From Chryseobacterium artocarpi (GTDB lineage Bacteria; Bacteroidota; Bacteroidia; Flavobacteriales; Weeksellaceae), in assembly GCF_001684975.1 (NCBI RefSeq), contig NZ_MAYH01000034.1:186001-250000 (forward strand): DNA of 64,000 nt. The letters run 5' to 3'. The translations under genes were made by a program, and so were the position numbers. The notes under the pieces were generated by a model. It saw only the letters and a program-made list of their open reading frames with translations. It had not been told where the DNA came from and ran no database searches. The stretch's first letter is position 1. Each line of letters begins with the position of its first letter. Shown here piece by piece: positions 16,313 to 25,567 of this stretch.

Positions 16313-16882
16313 TTATTTCTTAGCTGCCGGCTTAGTAGCAGTTGCAGAAGCTCCTAGCTTTGTTTTTACCTGAGCTGTAATATCTTCACTTCCATCTGTA
16401 TACACAAGGTTGTTTGCTTCCTGCGCTGAAACGTCAAATACATAACTTAAGTTTCTTTCTTTAGCCACCGCTGAGATCGCAGCTTTTACTTTCTGCTGAA
16501 TTGGAGTAATCAATTCTCCTTGCTTTGTAGAAATTTCTTTTGCAGCCTGAGCTCTGCCGTCTTCAATTTTCTTTCCTAAACCTTGTAGTTCAGTCTGAGC
16601 AGCCATCAGTTCTTTAGTTACTGCTTCTTTATTCGCTTCAGTTAATGTTTTTTCTTTGTCCTGAGCAGCCTTCAGTTTTGTCTGATATTCAGTGATCAGT
16701 TTTTCAATTTCGCCCTGCTTTGCCTTGGTCAGGTTATCAATAGTAGCACCAGCTGTTTTTACTTCAGCTAAATTTGCAAAAATATCTTCTGTATTTACAT
16801 TTCCGATCTTCTGCTGAGCATTTGCAACATTTGCAGTTAGTGTCAATCCTGCTGCAATAAAAAATAATTTAATTAGTTTCAT
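16313..16882 (-). CDS. OmpH/Skp-family periplasmic chaperone
   Basis: This 189-residue protein has a signal peptide (MKLIKLFFIAAGLTLTANVANAQ), then KIGNVNTEDIF, a long heptad-rich Lys/Glu/Ala helical region (residues ~45-130) and a return strand region (VAKERNLSYVFDVS), the arrangement of Skp/OmpH tentacle chaperones that hold unfolded outer-membrane proteins in the periplasm. The Ala/Lys-rich tail ends PAAKK. It is monocistronic here, with a TATATTTG box upstream and its own terminator. In other bacteria the gene often neighbours bamA, which is not present in this window. Confidence 0.85.
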   Translation of the reverse strand: MKLIKLFFIAAGLTLTANVANAQQKIGNVNTEDIFANLAEVKTAGATIDNLTKAKQGEIEKLITEYQTKLKAAQDKEKTLTEANKEAVTKELMAAQTELQGLGKKIEDGRAQAAKEISTKQGELITPIQQKVKAAISAVAKERNLSYVFDVSAQEANNLVYTDGSEDITAQVKTKLGASATATKPAAKK

Positions 16883-16924
16883 TGTTATCTCTTTTATTCA
16901 AAAACTTTTGTTTTTTTCCGGTTC

Positions 16925-16932
16925 CAAATATA
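16925..16932 (-). promoter_or_regulatory. -7 box of the ompH-like gene
   Basis: The minus strand reads TATATTTG, an exact TAnnTTTG match about 43 nt upstream of the ATG. No clear -33 element is visible. Confidence 0.45.
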
Positions 16933-17018
16933 AATGTAATTTTTCATTTAACTATTATCACTTAAAAAACAGTTATAAAACCTTAAAAACAAGCTTGGAT
17001 TTTATCCATTTCAAATAA

Positions 17019-17043
17019 AAACCTTCCCGAAATGAGAAGGTTT
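17019..17043 (-). terminator. Terminator of the aceB-aceA operon
   Basis: On the minus strand AAACCTTC pairs with GAAGGTTT around a 9-nt loop, followed by TTATTTG. It lies 25 nt after the aceA stop. Confidence 0.65.
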
Positions 17044-17067
17044 ACATCAAAAAAATATGGAAAATGA

Positions 17068-18348
17068 TTAATGAAACTGAGCCGTTTCTGTAGAGTCTTT
17101 CATTGCTACGGTAGCCGAGGAACCATTGGTAACAACATTTTGCACCTCATCAAAGTATCCTGTTCCTACAAAAGACTGATGTTTTACTGCTCTAAATCCT
17201 TTTTGCTGTAAAGCAAACTCACGCTCCTGCAGTTCTGAATATCCAGCCATTCCTCTTTCTTTATAAGCTAATGCCAATTCAAACATTGCCGTATTCAACG
17301 CATGGAACCCTGCTAACGTGATAAACTGGAATTTGTATCCCATTTTTGCCAATTCTTCGCGGAAAGTAGACATTTCTTCAACACTTAGCTTTGCCGCCCA
17401 GTTGAATGATGGTGAACAGTTGTAAGCAAGCATTTTCCCTGGAAACTTAGCATGAATACCTTCTGCGAACCTTCTTGCCTGCTCCAAATCCGGGTTGGAG
17501 GTTTCCATCCAGATCAGATCAGCGTAAGGAGCGTAAGATAAACCTCTGTCGATACCTTGTTCTACTCCGTTTTTTACCACATAAAACCCTTCAGAAGTTC
17601 TCTCTCCAGTCACGAATTTTTTATCTCTGTCATCGATATCTGAAGTCAGTAAATCTGCCGCATCCGCATCTGTTCTTGCAATAATAAGTGTTGGAACACC
17701 CAATACATCCGCTGCAAGGCGAGCTGCAATTAATTTATTAACGGCTTCCTGAGTAGGAACCAATACTTTCCCTCCTAAATGACCACATTTCTTTGCTGAA
17801 GAAAGCTGATCTTCAAAATGAACTCCTGCTGCACCTGCTTCGATCATCTGTTTCATGAGTTCAAAAGCATTGAGGTTTCCTCCAAAACCTGCTTCGGCAT
17901 CTGCAATAATAGGCACCAGATATTCTTTATTTCCTGCTCCGCTTACAGATTGTACCTGATCTGCTCTTATTAAAGCATTATTGATTTTTTTCACTACTGA
18001 AGGCACAGAATTTGCCGGATACAATGACTGATCGGGATACATTTCTCCAGAGAGATTAGCATCAGCTGCCACCTGCCATCCGGAAAGGTAAATTGCTTCC
18101 AAACCAGCATCTACTTCCTGTACAGCCTGGTTACCCGTTAATGCTCCCAGTCCAGCAACAAAATCCTGGTTATTTAATTTATCCCAGAATTTTTTAGACA
18201 TTTCCGTTGCAATCGTATAATCTATTTTATAAGAACCACGAAGTTTTAAAACTTCTTCCGCCGTGTAAGGTCTTTTTACACCGTTCCAGCGTGGATTTGT
18301 CAGCCAATCTTGCTCTATAGCCTGGATTTGTTCTTGTCTTGTTTTCAT
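17068..18348 (-). CDS. aceA: Isocitrate lyase
   Basis: The 426-residue length is typical of isocitrate lyase, which splits isocitrate into succinate and glyoxylate in the glyoxylate bypass. KKCGHLGGK at residues 186-194 carries the catalytic Cys188 signature, and substrate/metal-binding segments [11 protein letters not shown] and FEDQ precede it. The start is the only good ATG, 24 nt after the malate synthase stop. The gene is second in the aceB-aceA operon; both bypass enzymes are therefore made together for growth on acetate or fatty acids. A divergent XRE regulator with a cysteine cluster lies beyond aceB and probably controls the pair. Confidence 0.97.
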   Translation of the reverse strand: MKTRQEQIQAIEQDWLTNPRWNGVKRPYTAEEVLKLRGSYKIDYTIATEMSKKFWDKLNNQDFVAGLGALTGNQAVQEVDAGLEAIYLSGWQVAADANLSGEMYPDQSLYPANSVPSVVKKINNALIRADQVQSVSGAGNKEYLVPIIADAEAGFGGNLNAFELMKQMIEAGAAGVHFEDQLSSAKKCGHLGGKVLVPTQEAVNKLIAARLAADVLGVPTLIIARTDADAADLLTSDIDDRDKKFVTGERTSEGFYVVKNGVEQGIDRGLSYAPYADLIWMETSNPDLEQARRFAEGIHAKFPGKMLAYNCSPSFNWAAKLSVEEMSTFREELAKMGYKFQFITLAGFHALNTAMFELALAYKERGMAGYSELQEREFALQQKGFRAVKHQSFVGTGYFDEVQNVVTNGSSATVAMKDSTETAQFH

Positions 18349-18372
18349 AATATTTGGATTTTGTTTGTTGAT

Positions 18373-19947
18373 TTAAATAAAAGGATATGCTTTTAGGGTT
18401 AAAAATTCTTCAAAGTTTTCTGAGAATATCAATTCATTGAAAAGTTCTTTGGCGAGATTAAACTTTCCGTTTTTAAAACGTTCTTCACCTACATATTTTT
18501 CAATATTGTCCATTTCTTCTCTTTCCCATTGAAGGATCATATTTCTCGTCAATGTTCTGTCATCACTTAATACCGCTTCATTTTTCAACCATTGCCAGAT
18601 CTGCGTTCTTGAAATTTCTGCCGTGGCAGCATCTTCCATAAGATTATAAATTGCGGCTGCCCCTACTCCCATCAACCAGCTTTCGAGATATAGAATTCCA
18701 ACATTGATATTTTTACGGACTCCTTTTTCTGTAATCTCACCTTTTGGAATTTCCAGCAGATCTTTTTCCTGGATGTGATACTCAACTTTTTTATCAATCT
18801 GATTTTTTGAAGGCATATATTGATCAAAAATGTCTTTCGCAACTGAAACCAATGCAGGATGTGCCACCCAAGTTCCGTCATGACCATTTTTCACTTCTCT
18901 TTCTTTATCACTTCTTACTTTTTCAAAAGCGATATTATTAGCTTCATCATCATTCTTTACAGGAATTTGTGCAGCCATTCCGCCCATGGCATGTACATTT
19001 CTTTTATGACAGCCTTCGATTACCCTTTTGGAATATGCACTCATGAAAGGTGAAGTCATTGTTACCTGATCTCGATCGGGAACTATAAATTCCGGCAGGT
19101 TTCTGAATTTTTTAATATATGAGAAAATATAATCCCATCTCCCACAATTCAGTCCTGAGCTATGTTCTTTTAACTGATATAAAATTTCATCGATCTGAAA
19201 TGATGCTGTAATGGTTTCTATTAAAACAGTTGCTTTAATGGTTCCTTGTGGAATTTCAAGGTAATCCTGAGCAAAAGCAAATACTTCATTCCACCAAGCA
19301 GCTTCTTTATAATGTTCAAGTTTGGGTAGATAAAAATAAGGTCCGCTTCCTTTTTCCAAGAGTTTTTTTACGTTCCTGAAAAAGTAAATTCCAAAATCAA
19401 TTAATGAACCGGATGTCACTTCATCATTAATTTTAATATGTTTTTCAGGAAGGTGTAATCCTCTGGGACGAACAAGCAGCACTGCAGTTTTTTCATTAAG
19501 CTTGTAAGCTTTTCCCTGTTCGTTAACAAAATCAATCGTTCGGTTAATCGCGTCTGTAAGATTGATCTGTCCTTCCATACAATTTTCCCAGGTAGGAGCT
19601 GTACTGTCTTCAAAATCTGCCATGAAGGTTAATGCACCTGAATTAAGCGCGTTAATAATCATTTTTCTATCTACAGGACCTGTAATCTCTACTCTTCTGT
19701 CCAATAAATCTTCTGGTAATGGAGCGCACACCCAATTTTCGTTTCTGATTTCTTCGGTTTCTTTTAAAAATGTAGGAAGAACACCATTATCAAATTCTTT
19801 CTGAGTTTTTTTTCTTCCTTCTAAAAGTTCTGACCTTTTATGATTAAAATTCTGATGAAGTGCAACCAGAAAATCTACTAAATCAGGAGTGAAAATTTCT
19901 TCAAACTGCTTCTGTGCCGTAATTTTTAATTGTACCTTGGTTTCCAT
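18373..19947 (-). CDS. aceB: Malate synthase A
   Basis: Condenses glyoxylate with acetyl-CoA to malate. I start it at METKVQLK (ATG at 19947), giving 524 residues, close to malate synthase A length; an extra upstream in-frame ATG at 19998 adds an unlikely Asn/Ile-rich tail. Motifs include LLVRPRGLHLPEKH, the family signature LNCGRWDYIFSYIKK, and ending segments IWQWLKNEAVL. It is first in the operon with aceA. A TATGTTTG -7 box (19976-19983, minus strand) and a perfect palindrome at 20003-20016 lie upstream. Confidence 0.96.
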   Translation of the reverse strand: METKVQLKITAQKQFEEIFTPDLVDFLVALHQNFNHKRSELLEGRKKTQKEFDNGVLPTFLKETEEIRNENWVCAPLPEDLLDRRVEITGPVDRKMIINALNSGALTFMADFEDSTAPTWENCMEGQINLTDAINRTIDFVNEQGKAYKLNEKTAVLLVRPRGLHLPEKHIKINDEVTSGSLIDFGIYFFRNVKKLLEKGSGPYFYLPKLEHYKEAAWWNEVFAFAQDYLEIPQGTIKATVLIETITASFQIDEILYQLKEHSSGLNCGRWDYIFSYIKKFRNLPEFIVPDRDQVTMTSPFMSAYSKRVIEGCHKRNVHAMGGMAAQIPVKNDDEANNIAFEKVRSDKEREVKNGHDGTWVAHPALVSVAKDIFDQYMPSKNQIDKKVEYHIQEKDLLEIPKGEITEKGVRKNINVGILYLESWLMGVGAAAIYNLMEDAATAEISRTQIWQWLKNEAVLSDDRTLTRNMILQWEREEMDNIEKYVGEERFKNGKFNLAKELFNELIFSENFEEFLTLKAYPFI

Positions 19948-19975
19948 AACATATTGATTTTGAGATTTGATGTTA

Positions 19976-19983
19976 CAAACATA
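19976..19983 (-). promoter_or_regulatory. -7 box of the aceBA operon
   Basis: The minus strand reads TATGTTTG, an exact TAnnTTTG match about 29 nt upstream of the chosen aceB ATG. The -33 position would fall at about 20003-20006, inside the AGCGAACGTTCGCT palindrome. Confidence 0.5.
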
Positions 19984-20002
19984 AATAAAAATTTTCACAA
20001 AC

Positions 20003-20016
20003 AGCGAACGTTCGCT
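20003..20016. promoter_or_regulatory. Candidate operator 1, perfect palindrome
   Basis: AGCGAACGTTCGCT is a perfect 14-bp palindrome in the divergent aceB/XRE-regulator region, positioned over the expected -33 region of the aceB promoter. It shares GCGAA half-site sequence with operator 2. Confidence 0.5.
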
Positions 20017-20036
20017 AAATTTATTTAAAAATTATT

Positions 20037-20052
20037 ATGCGAATAATCGCAT
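20037..20052. promoter_or_regulatory. Candidate operator 2, inverted repeat
   Basis: ATGCGA and TCGCAT face each other around ATAA. The site sits 9 bp upstream of the TATATTTG box that would drive the XRE regulator, a placement suited to autoregulation. Confidence 0.45.
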
Positions 20053-20061
20053 CTAAATATT

Positions 20062-20069
20062 TATATTTG
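20062..20069 (+). promoter_or_regulatory. -7 box of the XRE regulator, predicting a near-leaderless mRNA
   Basis: TATATTTG ends only 4 nt before the ATG at 20074. Transcription normally begins a few nt after this box, so the message would start at or next to the initiation codon. Confidence 0.45.
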
Positions 20070-20073
20070 AGTA

Positions 20074-21546
20074 ATGAATTCAGAAAGCGACTTTATCAAA
20101 ACGGTTTTCGGGCTAAAACTGAAACAACAGAGACAAAAGAAAAATTGGTCTCTGCAGGATCTTGCTGTAAAGACAGGATTATCAAAATCTTATCTCAATG
20201 AAATTGAAAACGGAAAGAAATATCCGAAACATGATAAGATCATTCAGCTTTCTGAAGCACTGAATTGCACTTTTGATGATCTTGTTTCCACAAAACTGGA
20301 TAAAAGCTTAGCTCCTTTTAATGAAATTCTTCAATCTGATTTTTTTAAGGAGGTTCCTTTGGAGTTATTTGGGATCAACAAAAACAATCTCATTAGTATC
20401 ATCAGTGATGCTCCTAAAAAAGTAACAGCTTTTATCAATGCTCTGATAGAGATTTCACAGAATTATAACTTGGGAAAAGAAAGATTTTATTTTGCTGTGC
20501 TAAGATCATTTCAGGAGTTGTACGATAATTATTTTCCGGAAATTGAGGAGAAGGTTAAGCAATTTATTGATGAAAATCATTTACAAATTGAGAAGAACTT
20601 AAAGTCTGATATTCTGGAGAGTATTCTTACCGAGAAGTTCGATTACAGAATTCAATCTGAGGATTTTGAAAAGTATGGAACACTGGATAATCTACGTTCT
20701 TTATTTATTCCTGAGAAAAAACTATTGTTATTGAATAAAAAATTGGAGAAGGATCAGAAAACTTTTATCCTTGCTAAAGAAATAGGGTTCAACGTTCTTG
20801 AGTTAAAAAATCGTCCTACTACTTATTCATGGCTTGATTTCGGAAGCTTTGAAGAAATCCTGAATAATTTTTATGCATCTTATTTTGCCGGTGCTTTATT
20901 AATTTCAAAAGATACTGCAATTGAGAAGACTTCAGAGTTTTTTCAGCAAAACACTTGGGAACCTAAAGGTTTTGAACAGTTGATTAATAGTTTCACCAAT
21001 TCACCTGAAACATTTTATTATCGTCTGACTAATATTCTTTCTGCGGAAATGGGCATTAAGGATCTGTTCTATCTTTGCCTTGTTAAAAAGAAAGATTCTG
21101 ACAAAATCCAAATCTTAAAGGAACTTCATTTGAATCATCAACAGGCTCCTCATGCAAATGCGACCAACGAACATTATTGCCGCAGATGGATAGCCGTTAA
21201 AAATCTCCATCATCTAAAGGAAAATGAAACGCTTACGGACGCTCAGATCTCACATTATAAAGATCAGGGAATAAGTTATCTGGTTATTTCCACTTCACAA
21301 AGAAATCCTTTTTCTGATGGAAGCAACAGAAGTTATTGCCTGGGGATTTTATTGAACTCTCAGACCATTAAGAAAATTGGTTTTATAAAATCTCCAACAT
21401 TAAAAACCATCAATGTAGGCGTAACCTGCGAATCATGCAGTATTCCAGATTGTGAAGTAAGACAGGCACCTCCGGTACGATTGGAAAAGGAACATTTCAA
21501 CCTTAGCATGAAGAGTGCTATTGAGAAGATCAGAAAAGAATTTTAA
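20074..21546 (+). CDS. XRE-family regulator with C-terminal cysteine cluster (glyoxylate/short-chain acyl-CoA regulator type)
   Basis: This 490-residue protein has an N-terminal XRE helix-turn-helix (LKLKQQRQKKNWSLQDLAVK, then TGLSKSYLNEIENGKKYP, residues ~12-65), a long helical middle of the IrrE/DUF2083-like type, and a C-terminal cluster VTCESCSIPDCEVRQAPP. That cysteine pattern is known from RamB/ScfR-type regulators that sense short-chain acyl-CoA or acetate metabolism. It is divergent from aceB-aceA and separated by only ~126 bp containing two GCGAA palindromes. Regulation of the glyoxylate bypass and of itself is therefore a good inference; whether it represses or activates cannot be told. 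Confidence 0.85.
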   Translation: MNSESDFIKTVFGLKLKQQRQKKNWSLQDLAVKTGLSKSYLNEIENGKKYPKHDKIIQLSEALNCTFDDLVSTKLDKSLAPFNEILQSDFFKEVPLELFGINKNNLISIISDAPKKVTAFINALIEISQNYNLGKERFYFAVLRSFQELYDNYFPEIEEKVKQFIDENHLQIEKNLKSDILESILTEKFDYRIQSEDFEKYGTLDNLRSLFIPEKKLLLLNKKLEKDQKTFILAKEIGFNVLELKNRPTTYSWLDFGSFEEILNNFYASYFAGALLISKDTAIEKTSEFFQQNTWEPKGFEQLINSFTNSPETFYYRLTNILSAEMGIKDLFYLCLVKKKDSDKIQILKELHLNHQQAPHANATNEHYCRRWIAVKNLHHLKENETLTDAQISHYKDQGISYLVISTSQRNPFSDGSNRSYCLGILLNSQTIKKIGFIKSPTLKTINVGVTCESCSIPDCEVRQAPPVRLEKEHFNLSMKSAIEKIRKEF

Positions 21547-21634
21547 GCATAAGTGTTTGAGTGTAAAAAAATTTTCATGAATTATTTAACAACGATAGTT
21601 CGAAACAATTTTATATCTTAGTAAAAACACAATC

Positions 21635-22288
21635 ATGATATTGGATCTTCTATTTCCCAATCGACGTCTTCATTGTAACAGAATTATTGAAGCTGAGCTT
21701 CTTGTTTGTAATTTATGTTTCAATCAAATCAATTTTATGCATTATGATTATTCTGAAAATAATCCAGTGAAAGAGAAATGCAAGCTTCTTTTTCCTATTG
21801 AGAATTCTTATGCATTAATTCAGTTTGAGGAGGAAAGTCTAAGTCGGAAAATCATCCATGAATTAAAATACAGAAACAGGGAAATAACAGGAAAAATCCT
21901 TGCAGACTGGACCATAGAAAGATTAGATTTTAAAGATCTGAAACCTGATCTAATGATAAGTGTTCCTCTTCATCCTAAAAAATTGAGAGAACGTGGATAC
22001 AACCAACTTCATCTGTTTACGGAAACACTGTCTAAGTTCTACGAAATACCTTTTGATCACCATTTAATTCAACGAAATCATTATTCCAAGGCACAAGCTT
22101 TAAAAGATAAACAACATCGTATAGATACAATCAATACTTTTTCAATAACAAAACCTGTTACCGGAAAGCATATTCTTCTGATTGATGATGTTTTTACAAC
22201 AGGAAATACAGTCTCTTCTATTGCATGGGAAATTTTGAATGCCGGAGATAATAAAGTGAGTGTGCTGGTGATGGCAATGGACGTTTAA
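21635..22288 (+). CDS. comF: ComF-family phosphoribosyltransferase-like protein
   Basis: This 217-residue protein has an N-terminal short Cys-containing segment (LHCNRI, LLVCNLC), a reduced version of the ComF zinc finger, and a C-terminal PRTase fold. The PRPP-loop motif HILLIDDVFTTGNTVSS is clear, as is the family motif SVPLHPKKLRERGYNQ. ComF proteins are needed for DNA uptake in naturally competent bacteria and are probably ATP-dependent partners of the uptake machinery in the cytoplasm; no other competence gene is adjacent here. One of the usual zinc-ligand Cys pairs appears incomplete. Confidence 0.85.
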   Translation: MILDLLFPNRRLHCNRIIEAELLVCNLCFNQINFMHYDYSENNPVKEKCKLLFPIENSYALIQFEEESLSRKIIHELKYRNREITGKILADWTIERLDFKDLKPDLMISVPLHPKKLRERGYNQLHLFTETLSKFYEIPFDHHLIQRNHYSKAQALKDKQHRIDTINTFSITKPVTGKHILLIDDVFTTGNTVSSIAWEILNAGDNKVSVLVMAMDV

Positions 22289-22382
22289 AGAAGTTTAAGG
22301 TTTACTACAAATTATTAATTTTAAGTAATTTCTTTTTTTCCTGTTCCGATTCTTTTACTTAATTTTCCGGAAACAAATAGCT

Positions 22383-23069
22383 ATGCCCAATCTGATCTTA
22401 TTACATGGAGCTTTAGGTCACTCTGACATATTCAATCCTTATCTGGAAAAACTTTCATCTTATTTTACCATTCACACTCCGCTATTTTCAGGACATGGAA
22501 GTCTTGAAATTCCTGCAGAGGGAATCAACATAGAAAAATACACTCAGGAATTGGCGGAATATTGTGCAGAGAACAATCTTAAAGATGTATTTATTTTTGG
22601 ACACAGCATGGGTGGCTATGTTGCGCTTTGCTATGCTTTGAAGAATCCAGAAAATGTCAATTCAATTATTACTTTGGGGACAAAATTTGAATGGAGTGAA
22701 GAGCAGGCTATCAAAGAAAGCAAAATGCTTAATCCTGATACAATTCTTGAAAAAATCCCACAATACGCCCAAGCTTTAGAGAAACAGCATGGTACAAAAT
22801 GGAAACAACTCCTTCCTGCCATTGCCGATTTAATGATTAATCTGGGGAAAAATCCACCTTTGAAAAACAATCTTGCAACGATTAATATACCTGTTCAGAT
22901 TATGGTGGGAGATAAAGATAATATGGTAACTATTGAAGAAAGCACTGATGTTTACAGGGCACTTCCGAATGCAAAATTGGTCGTACTCCCAGACACCAAG
23001 CATCCTATGGATAAAGTACGACCAAATTTATTGTTAAGCTTAATAAAAGATTTCTGGAACCTTTCCTAG
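22383..23069 (+). CDS. Alpha/beta hydrolase
   Basis: This 228-residue protein lacks a signal peptide and shows the alpha/beta-hydrolase fold: the oxyanion HG motif (LLHGALGHSD), nucleophile elbow GHSMGG with Ser75, the acid in VGDKDNMV and the His in DTKHPMDKV near the C-terminus. This group includes esterases and small-ester hydrolases; the substrate is not predictable. It converges on upp with 4 nt between stops and has no obvious operon with comF (94-nt gap). Confidence 0.85.
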   Translation: MPNLILLHGALGHSDIFNPYLEKLSSYFTIHTPLFSGHGSLEIPAEGINIEKYTQELAEYCAENNLKDVFIFGHSMGGYVALCYALKNPENVNSIITLGTKFEWSEEQAIKESKMLNPDTILEKIPQYAQALEKQHGTKWKQLLPAIADLMINLGKNPPLKNNLATINIPVQIMVGDKDNMVTIEESTDVYRALPNAKLVVLPDTKHPMDKVRPNLLLSLIKDFWNLS

Positions 23070-23073
23070 CGTA

Positions 23074-23724
23074 TTATCTCTGAAGTTTTTCTCCGTAGCT
23101 AAGATCTCCGGCATCACCCAATCCTGGCGTGATATATCCTTTTGAAGTTAAATCTTCATCAATAGCTCCTACCCAAATGTGAGCATCCGGATATGCATTC
23201 TGAACGGTTTCAACACCTTGTCTTGAAGCGATTGCTGCCACGATATGAAGCTGTGTAGGATTTCCGTTTGTTAATAAGTCTTTGATTGCTTCAATCAGAG
23301 AAGCTCCTGTAGCTAACATTGGATCTGCAACGATTAAAGGTCTTCCTTCAATATTCGGGCAAGTAAGATAATCTTGTTTGATTGAAAAATAATCATTAGC
23401 ATCGTGTTTTCTGTAAGCTGCTACAAAACCACAATCTGCTCTGTCAAGATAGTTCAGAATACCTTCAAATAAAGGAACACCAGCTCTTAAAATAGTTGTA
23501 ATAACAGGTTGTACTGCTATTTCGGTGCTTTTAATGGTATCTAAAGGAGTCTGAATTTCAACTTCTCTTACTTCCAATCCTTTACTGATCTCAAAGGCAG
23601 CAATTTCTCCGATTCTCTCCATATTTCGTCGGAATCTCATCCGATCATGCTGAACCTGAACGTTTCGAAGTTCATTAATCCATTCATTAACAAGGGAAAA
23701 ATTTTGCGATAAAATAGTAAGCAT
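23074..23724 (-). CDS. upp: Uracil phosphoribosyltransferase
   Basis: This 216-residue enzyme converts uracil and PRPP to UMP (pyrimidine salvage, cytoplasm). The PRPP-binding loop IVADPMLATGAS, the uracil-binding end segment GLGDAGDLSYG, and ITTILRAGVPLFEG are characteristic. It is a single gene with a short 5' region; the next minus-strand gene upstream is der, separated by a terminator. Confidence 0.95.
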   Translation of the reverse strand: MLTILSQNFSLVNEWINELRNVQVQHDRMRFRRNMERIGEIAAFEISKGLEVREVEIQTPLDTIKSTEIAVQPVITTILRAGVPLFEGILNYLDRADCGFVAAYRKHDANDYFSIKQDYLTCPNIEGRPLIVADPMLATGASLIEAIKDLLTNGNPTQLHIVAAIASRQGVETVQNAYPDAHIWVGAIDEDLTSKGYITPGLGDAGDLSYGEKLQR

Positions 23725-23832
23725 GAAAATTTTAGGTTTTTAATTACAGTTAATCGACATTGATTCTACAAAATTACAACTAAAAAATGAATTTGCAGAT
23801 TCATGTCCGAGGAATAAAGTAGGTCTATAAAA

Positions 23833-23862
23833 AATCTGGTAAGGAATTTACCTCACCAGATT
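23833..23862 (-). terminator. Terminator of der
   Basis: AATCTGGT and ACCAGATT arms, extended by AGG/CCT pairs with an internal mismatch, are followed on the minus strand by TTTTTTAT, just after the der stop. Confidence 0.7.
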
Positions 23863-23879
23863 CTATTAAAAGTCGTTTT

Positions 23880-25190
23880 TTATTTTTGTCTGAAATAGAC
23901 TTCGATAGGAACTCCGGTAAACCCGAATTCTTTTCTCAATTGATTTTCAGTAAATCTCTTATACGGCTCTTTCACATACTGTGGCAGGTTGCAGAAGAAT
24001 ACAAACTGCGGCGAAGGTGTAGGAAGCTGAACGCAATATTTAATTTTGATATATTTTCCTTTCAACGCAGGTGGTGGAGTGTTTTCGAAAATAGGAAGCA
24101 TTACTTCATTCAGTTTTGAAGTTTTGATCTTCTTTTTACGGTCTTCATATACCTCCATTGCTACATCTACAGCTTTAAGGATTCTCTGTTTCGTTAATGC
24201 TGAAACGAATAAAATTGGAATATCCTGGAATTGACCAATTTTATCTTTGATCGCTTTCTCGAAGTCACGCATTGTATTGGTCTGCTTGTCTTCAACTAAA
24301 TCCCATTTATTAACAAGGATAACGATACCTTTTCTGTTTTTCTGTGCCAATCCGAAGATATTCATATCCTGAGATTCCCATCCTTGTGTAGCATCTACCA
24401 TAATGATCACTACATCAGAATATTCGATAGAACGGATAGATCTCATTACTGAATAGAATTCAAGATCTTCGTTTACTTTGGACTTTCTTCTCATTCCGGC
24501 AGTATCAACCAATACAAACTCATGTCCGAATTTGTTATATAAAGTTTGAATACTGTCTCTTGTTGTTCCGGCAATATCTGTTACAATATTTCTTTCTACA
24601 TCCAATAAGGCATTAGTCATGGTAGACTTTCCTACGTTCGGACGACCGGCAATGGTAATTTTAGGTAATCCTTCGAAAGGATCTTTATATTCTGTTGTTG
24701 GAAAATCTTTTACGATATCATCTAATAAATCTCCTGTTCCTGAACCTGTAGCTGAAGAAAGAGTGTAATATTTATCGATTCCTAACTGGTAAAATTCTGT
24801 TGCAGGAAGTTCTTCTTTTGAAGAATCCACTTTATTGATAACAATATAAATCGGTTTATTGGATCTTCTCAATAATCTGTAAATTTCCTGATCCGTATCA
24901 GTAAGCCCTTCTTCCACATTCATCATAAAGATAATAGAAGTAGCTTCATCTACTGCCAATTGTACCTGCTTACGAATCTCTTCTTCAAAGATATCATCTG
25001 TACCTACATCATATCCTCCTGTATCAATTACTGTAAAATCTACCCCATTCCAGTCAGATTTTCCGTAGTGACGGTCTCTGGTTACACCGGCTGTAGAATC
25101 TACAATAGCCTCTCTTCTTTCTAATAAACGGTTAAAAAGCGTGGATTTTCCTACGTTGGGACGTCCAACGATTGCGACAATATTTGACAT
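23880..25190 (-). CDS. der: Ribosome biogenesis GTPase Der (EngA)
   Basis: This 436-residue protein has two consecutive GTPase domains, each with its own P-loop (GRPNVGKST near residue 8 and again near 180), DTGG/DTAG switch motifs and NKVD/NKWD specificity motifs, followed by a C-terminal KH-like domain. This double-G architecture is unique to Der, which is needed for 50S subunit maturation. It is preceded by a TATCTTTG box and a short hairpin in the 5' leader. No neighbour in operon. Confidence 0.97.
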   Translation of the reverse strand: MSNIVAIVGRPNVGKSTLFNRLLERREAIVDSTAGVTRDRHYGKSDWNGVDFTVIDTGGYDVGTDDIFEEEIRKQVQLAVDEATSIIFMMNVEEGLTDTDQEIYRLLRRSNKPIYIVINKVDSSKEELPATEFYQLGIDKYYTLSSATGSGTGDLLDDIVKDFPTTEYKDPFEGLPKITIAGRPNVGKSTMTNALLDVERNIVTDIAGTTRDSIQTLYNKFGHEFVLVDTAGMRRKSKVNEDLEFYSVMRSIRSIEYSDVVIIMVDATQGWESQDMNIFGLAQKNRKGIVILVNKWDLVEDKQTNTMRDFEKAIKDKIGQFQDIPILFVSALTKQRILKAVDVAMEVYEDRKKKIKTSKLNEVMLPIFENTPPPALKGKYIKIKYCVQLPTPSPQFVFFCNLPQYVKEPYKRFTENQLRKEFGFTGVPIEVYFRQK

Positions 25191-25271
25191 AAAAAATGTT
25201 TAATAATCCTTTTGCTGTGCTCAGGATAAGTTATTAATGGGTTACTCCAACTTTTGGAGCCCAATTTTTTG

Positions 25272-25279
25272 CAAAGATA
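25272..25279 (-). promoter_or_regulatory. -7 box of der
   Basis: The minus strand reads TATCTTTG, 81 nt upstream of the der ATG. The leader between contains CTCCAA-aag-TTGGAG, a 6-bp hairpin of unknown role. Confidence 0.4.
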
Positions 25280-25406
25280 AGGTTTTATTATTTAGTTTTA
25301 AAAATCTCCTCTATTTTGAAAAATTTTTCATGAAAAATAATTATTTGTATATCAATACATAAGGCTATTTACAGGCAATAATGTTAATAATTTTTTAATT
25401 TTGATT

Positions 25407-25436
25407 TTTGTAGTTCAAATAATTTTTCTAGTTTTG
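25407..25436 (+). promoter_or_regulatory. Promoter of tRNA-Gln
   Basis: TTTG at 25407-25410 and TAGTTTTG at 25429-25436, with 18 bp between, match the Bacteroidota housekeeping promoter (TTTG, 17-23 bp spacer, TAnnTTTG) closely. The tRNA begins 12 nt downstream of the box. Confidence 0.75.
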
Positions 25437-25448
25437 CAGCATCAAAAC

Positions 25449-25519
25449 AGACCCATGGTGTAGCGGTAACACTACTGATTTTGGTTCAGTCATCTGGGGT
25501 TCGAATCCCTGTGGGTCTA
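25449..25519 (+). tRNA. tRNA-Gln (anticodon TTG)
   Basis: Acceptor stem AGACCCA/TGGGTCT with discriminator A, D arm TGTAGCGGTAACAC, anticodon stem CTGA/TCAG enclosing loop TTTTGGT (anticodon TTG, reading CAA/CAG), and T arm CTGGGGTTCGAATCCCTG with the GTTCGAA loop. CCA is not encoded. A promoter precedes it and a strong terminator follows 10 nt later, so it is a single-tRNA unit. Confidence 0.95.
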
Positions 25520-25529
25520 CATTGAACAC

Positions 25530-25567
25530 AAGCAATCTTCTGATTATCGGAAGATTGCTTTTTTTAT
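25530..25567 (+). terminator. Terminator of tRNA-Gln
   Basis: AAGCAATCTTC at 25530-25540 pairs perfectly with GAAGATTGCTT at 25550-25560, followed by TTTTTATT. Confidence 0.85.
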
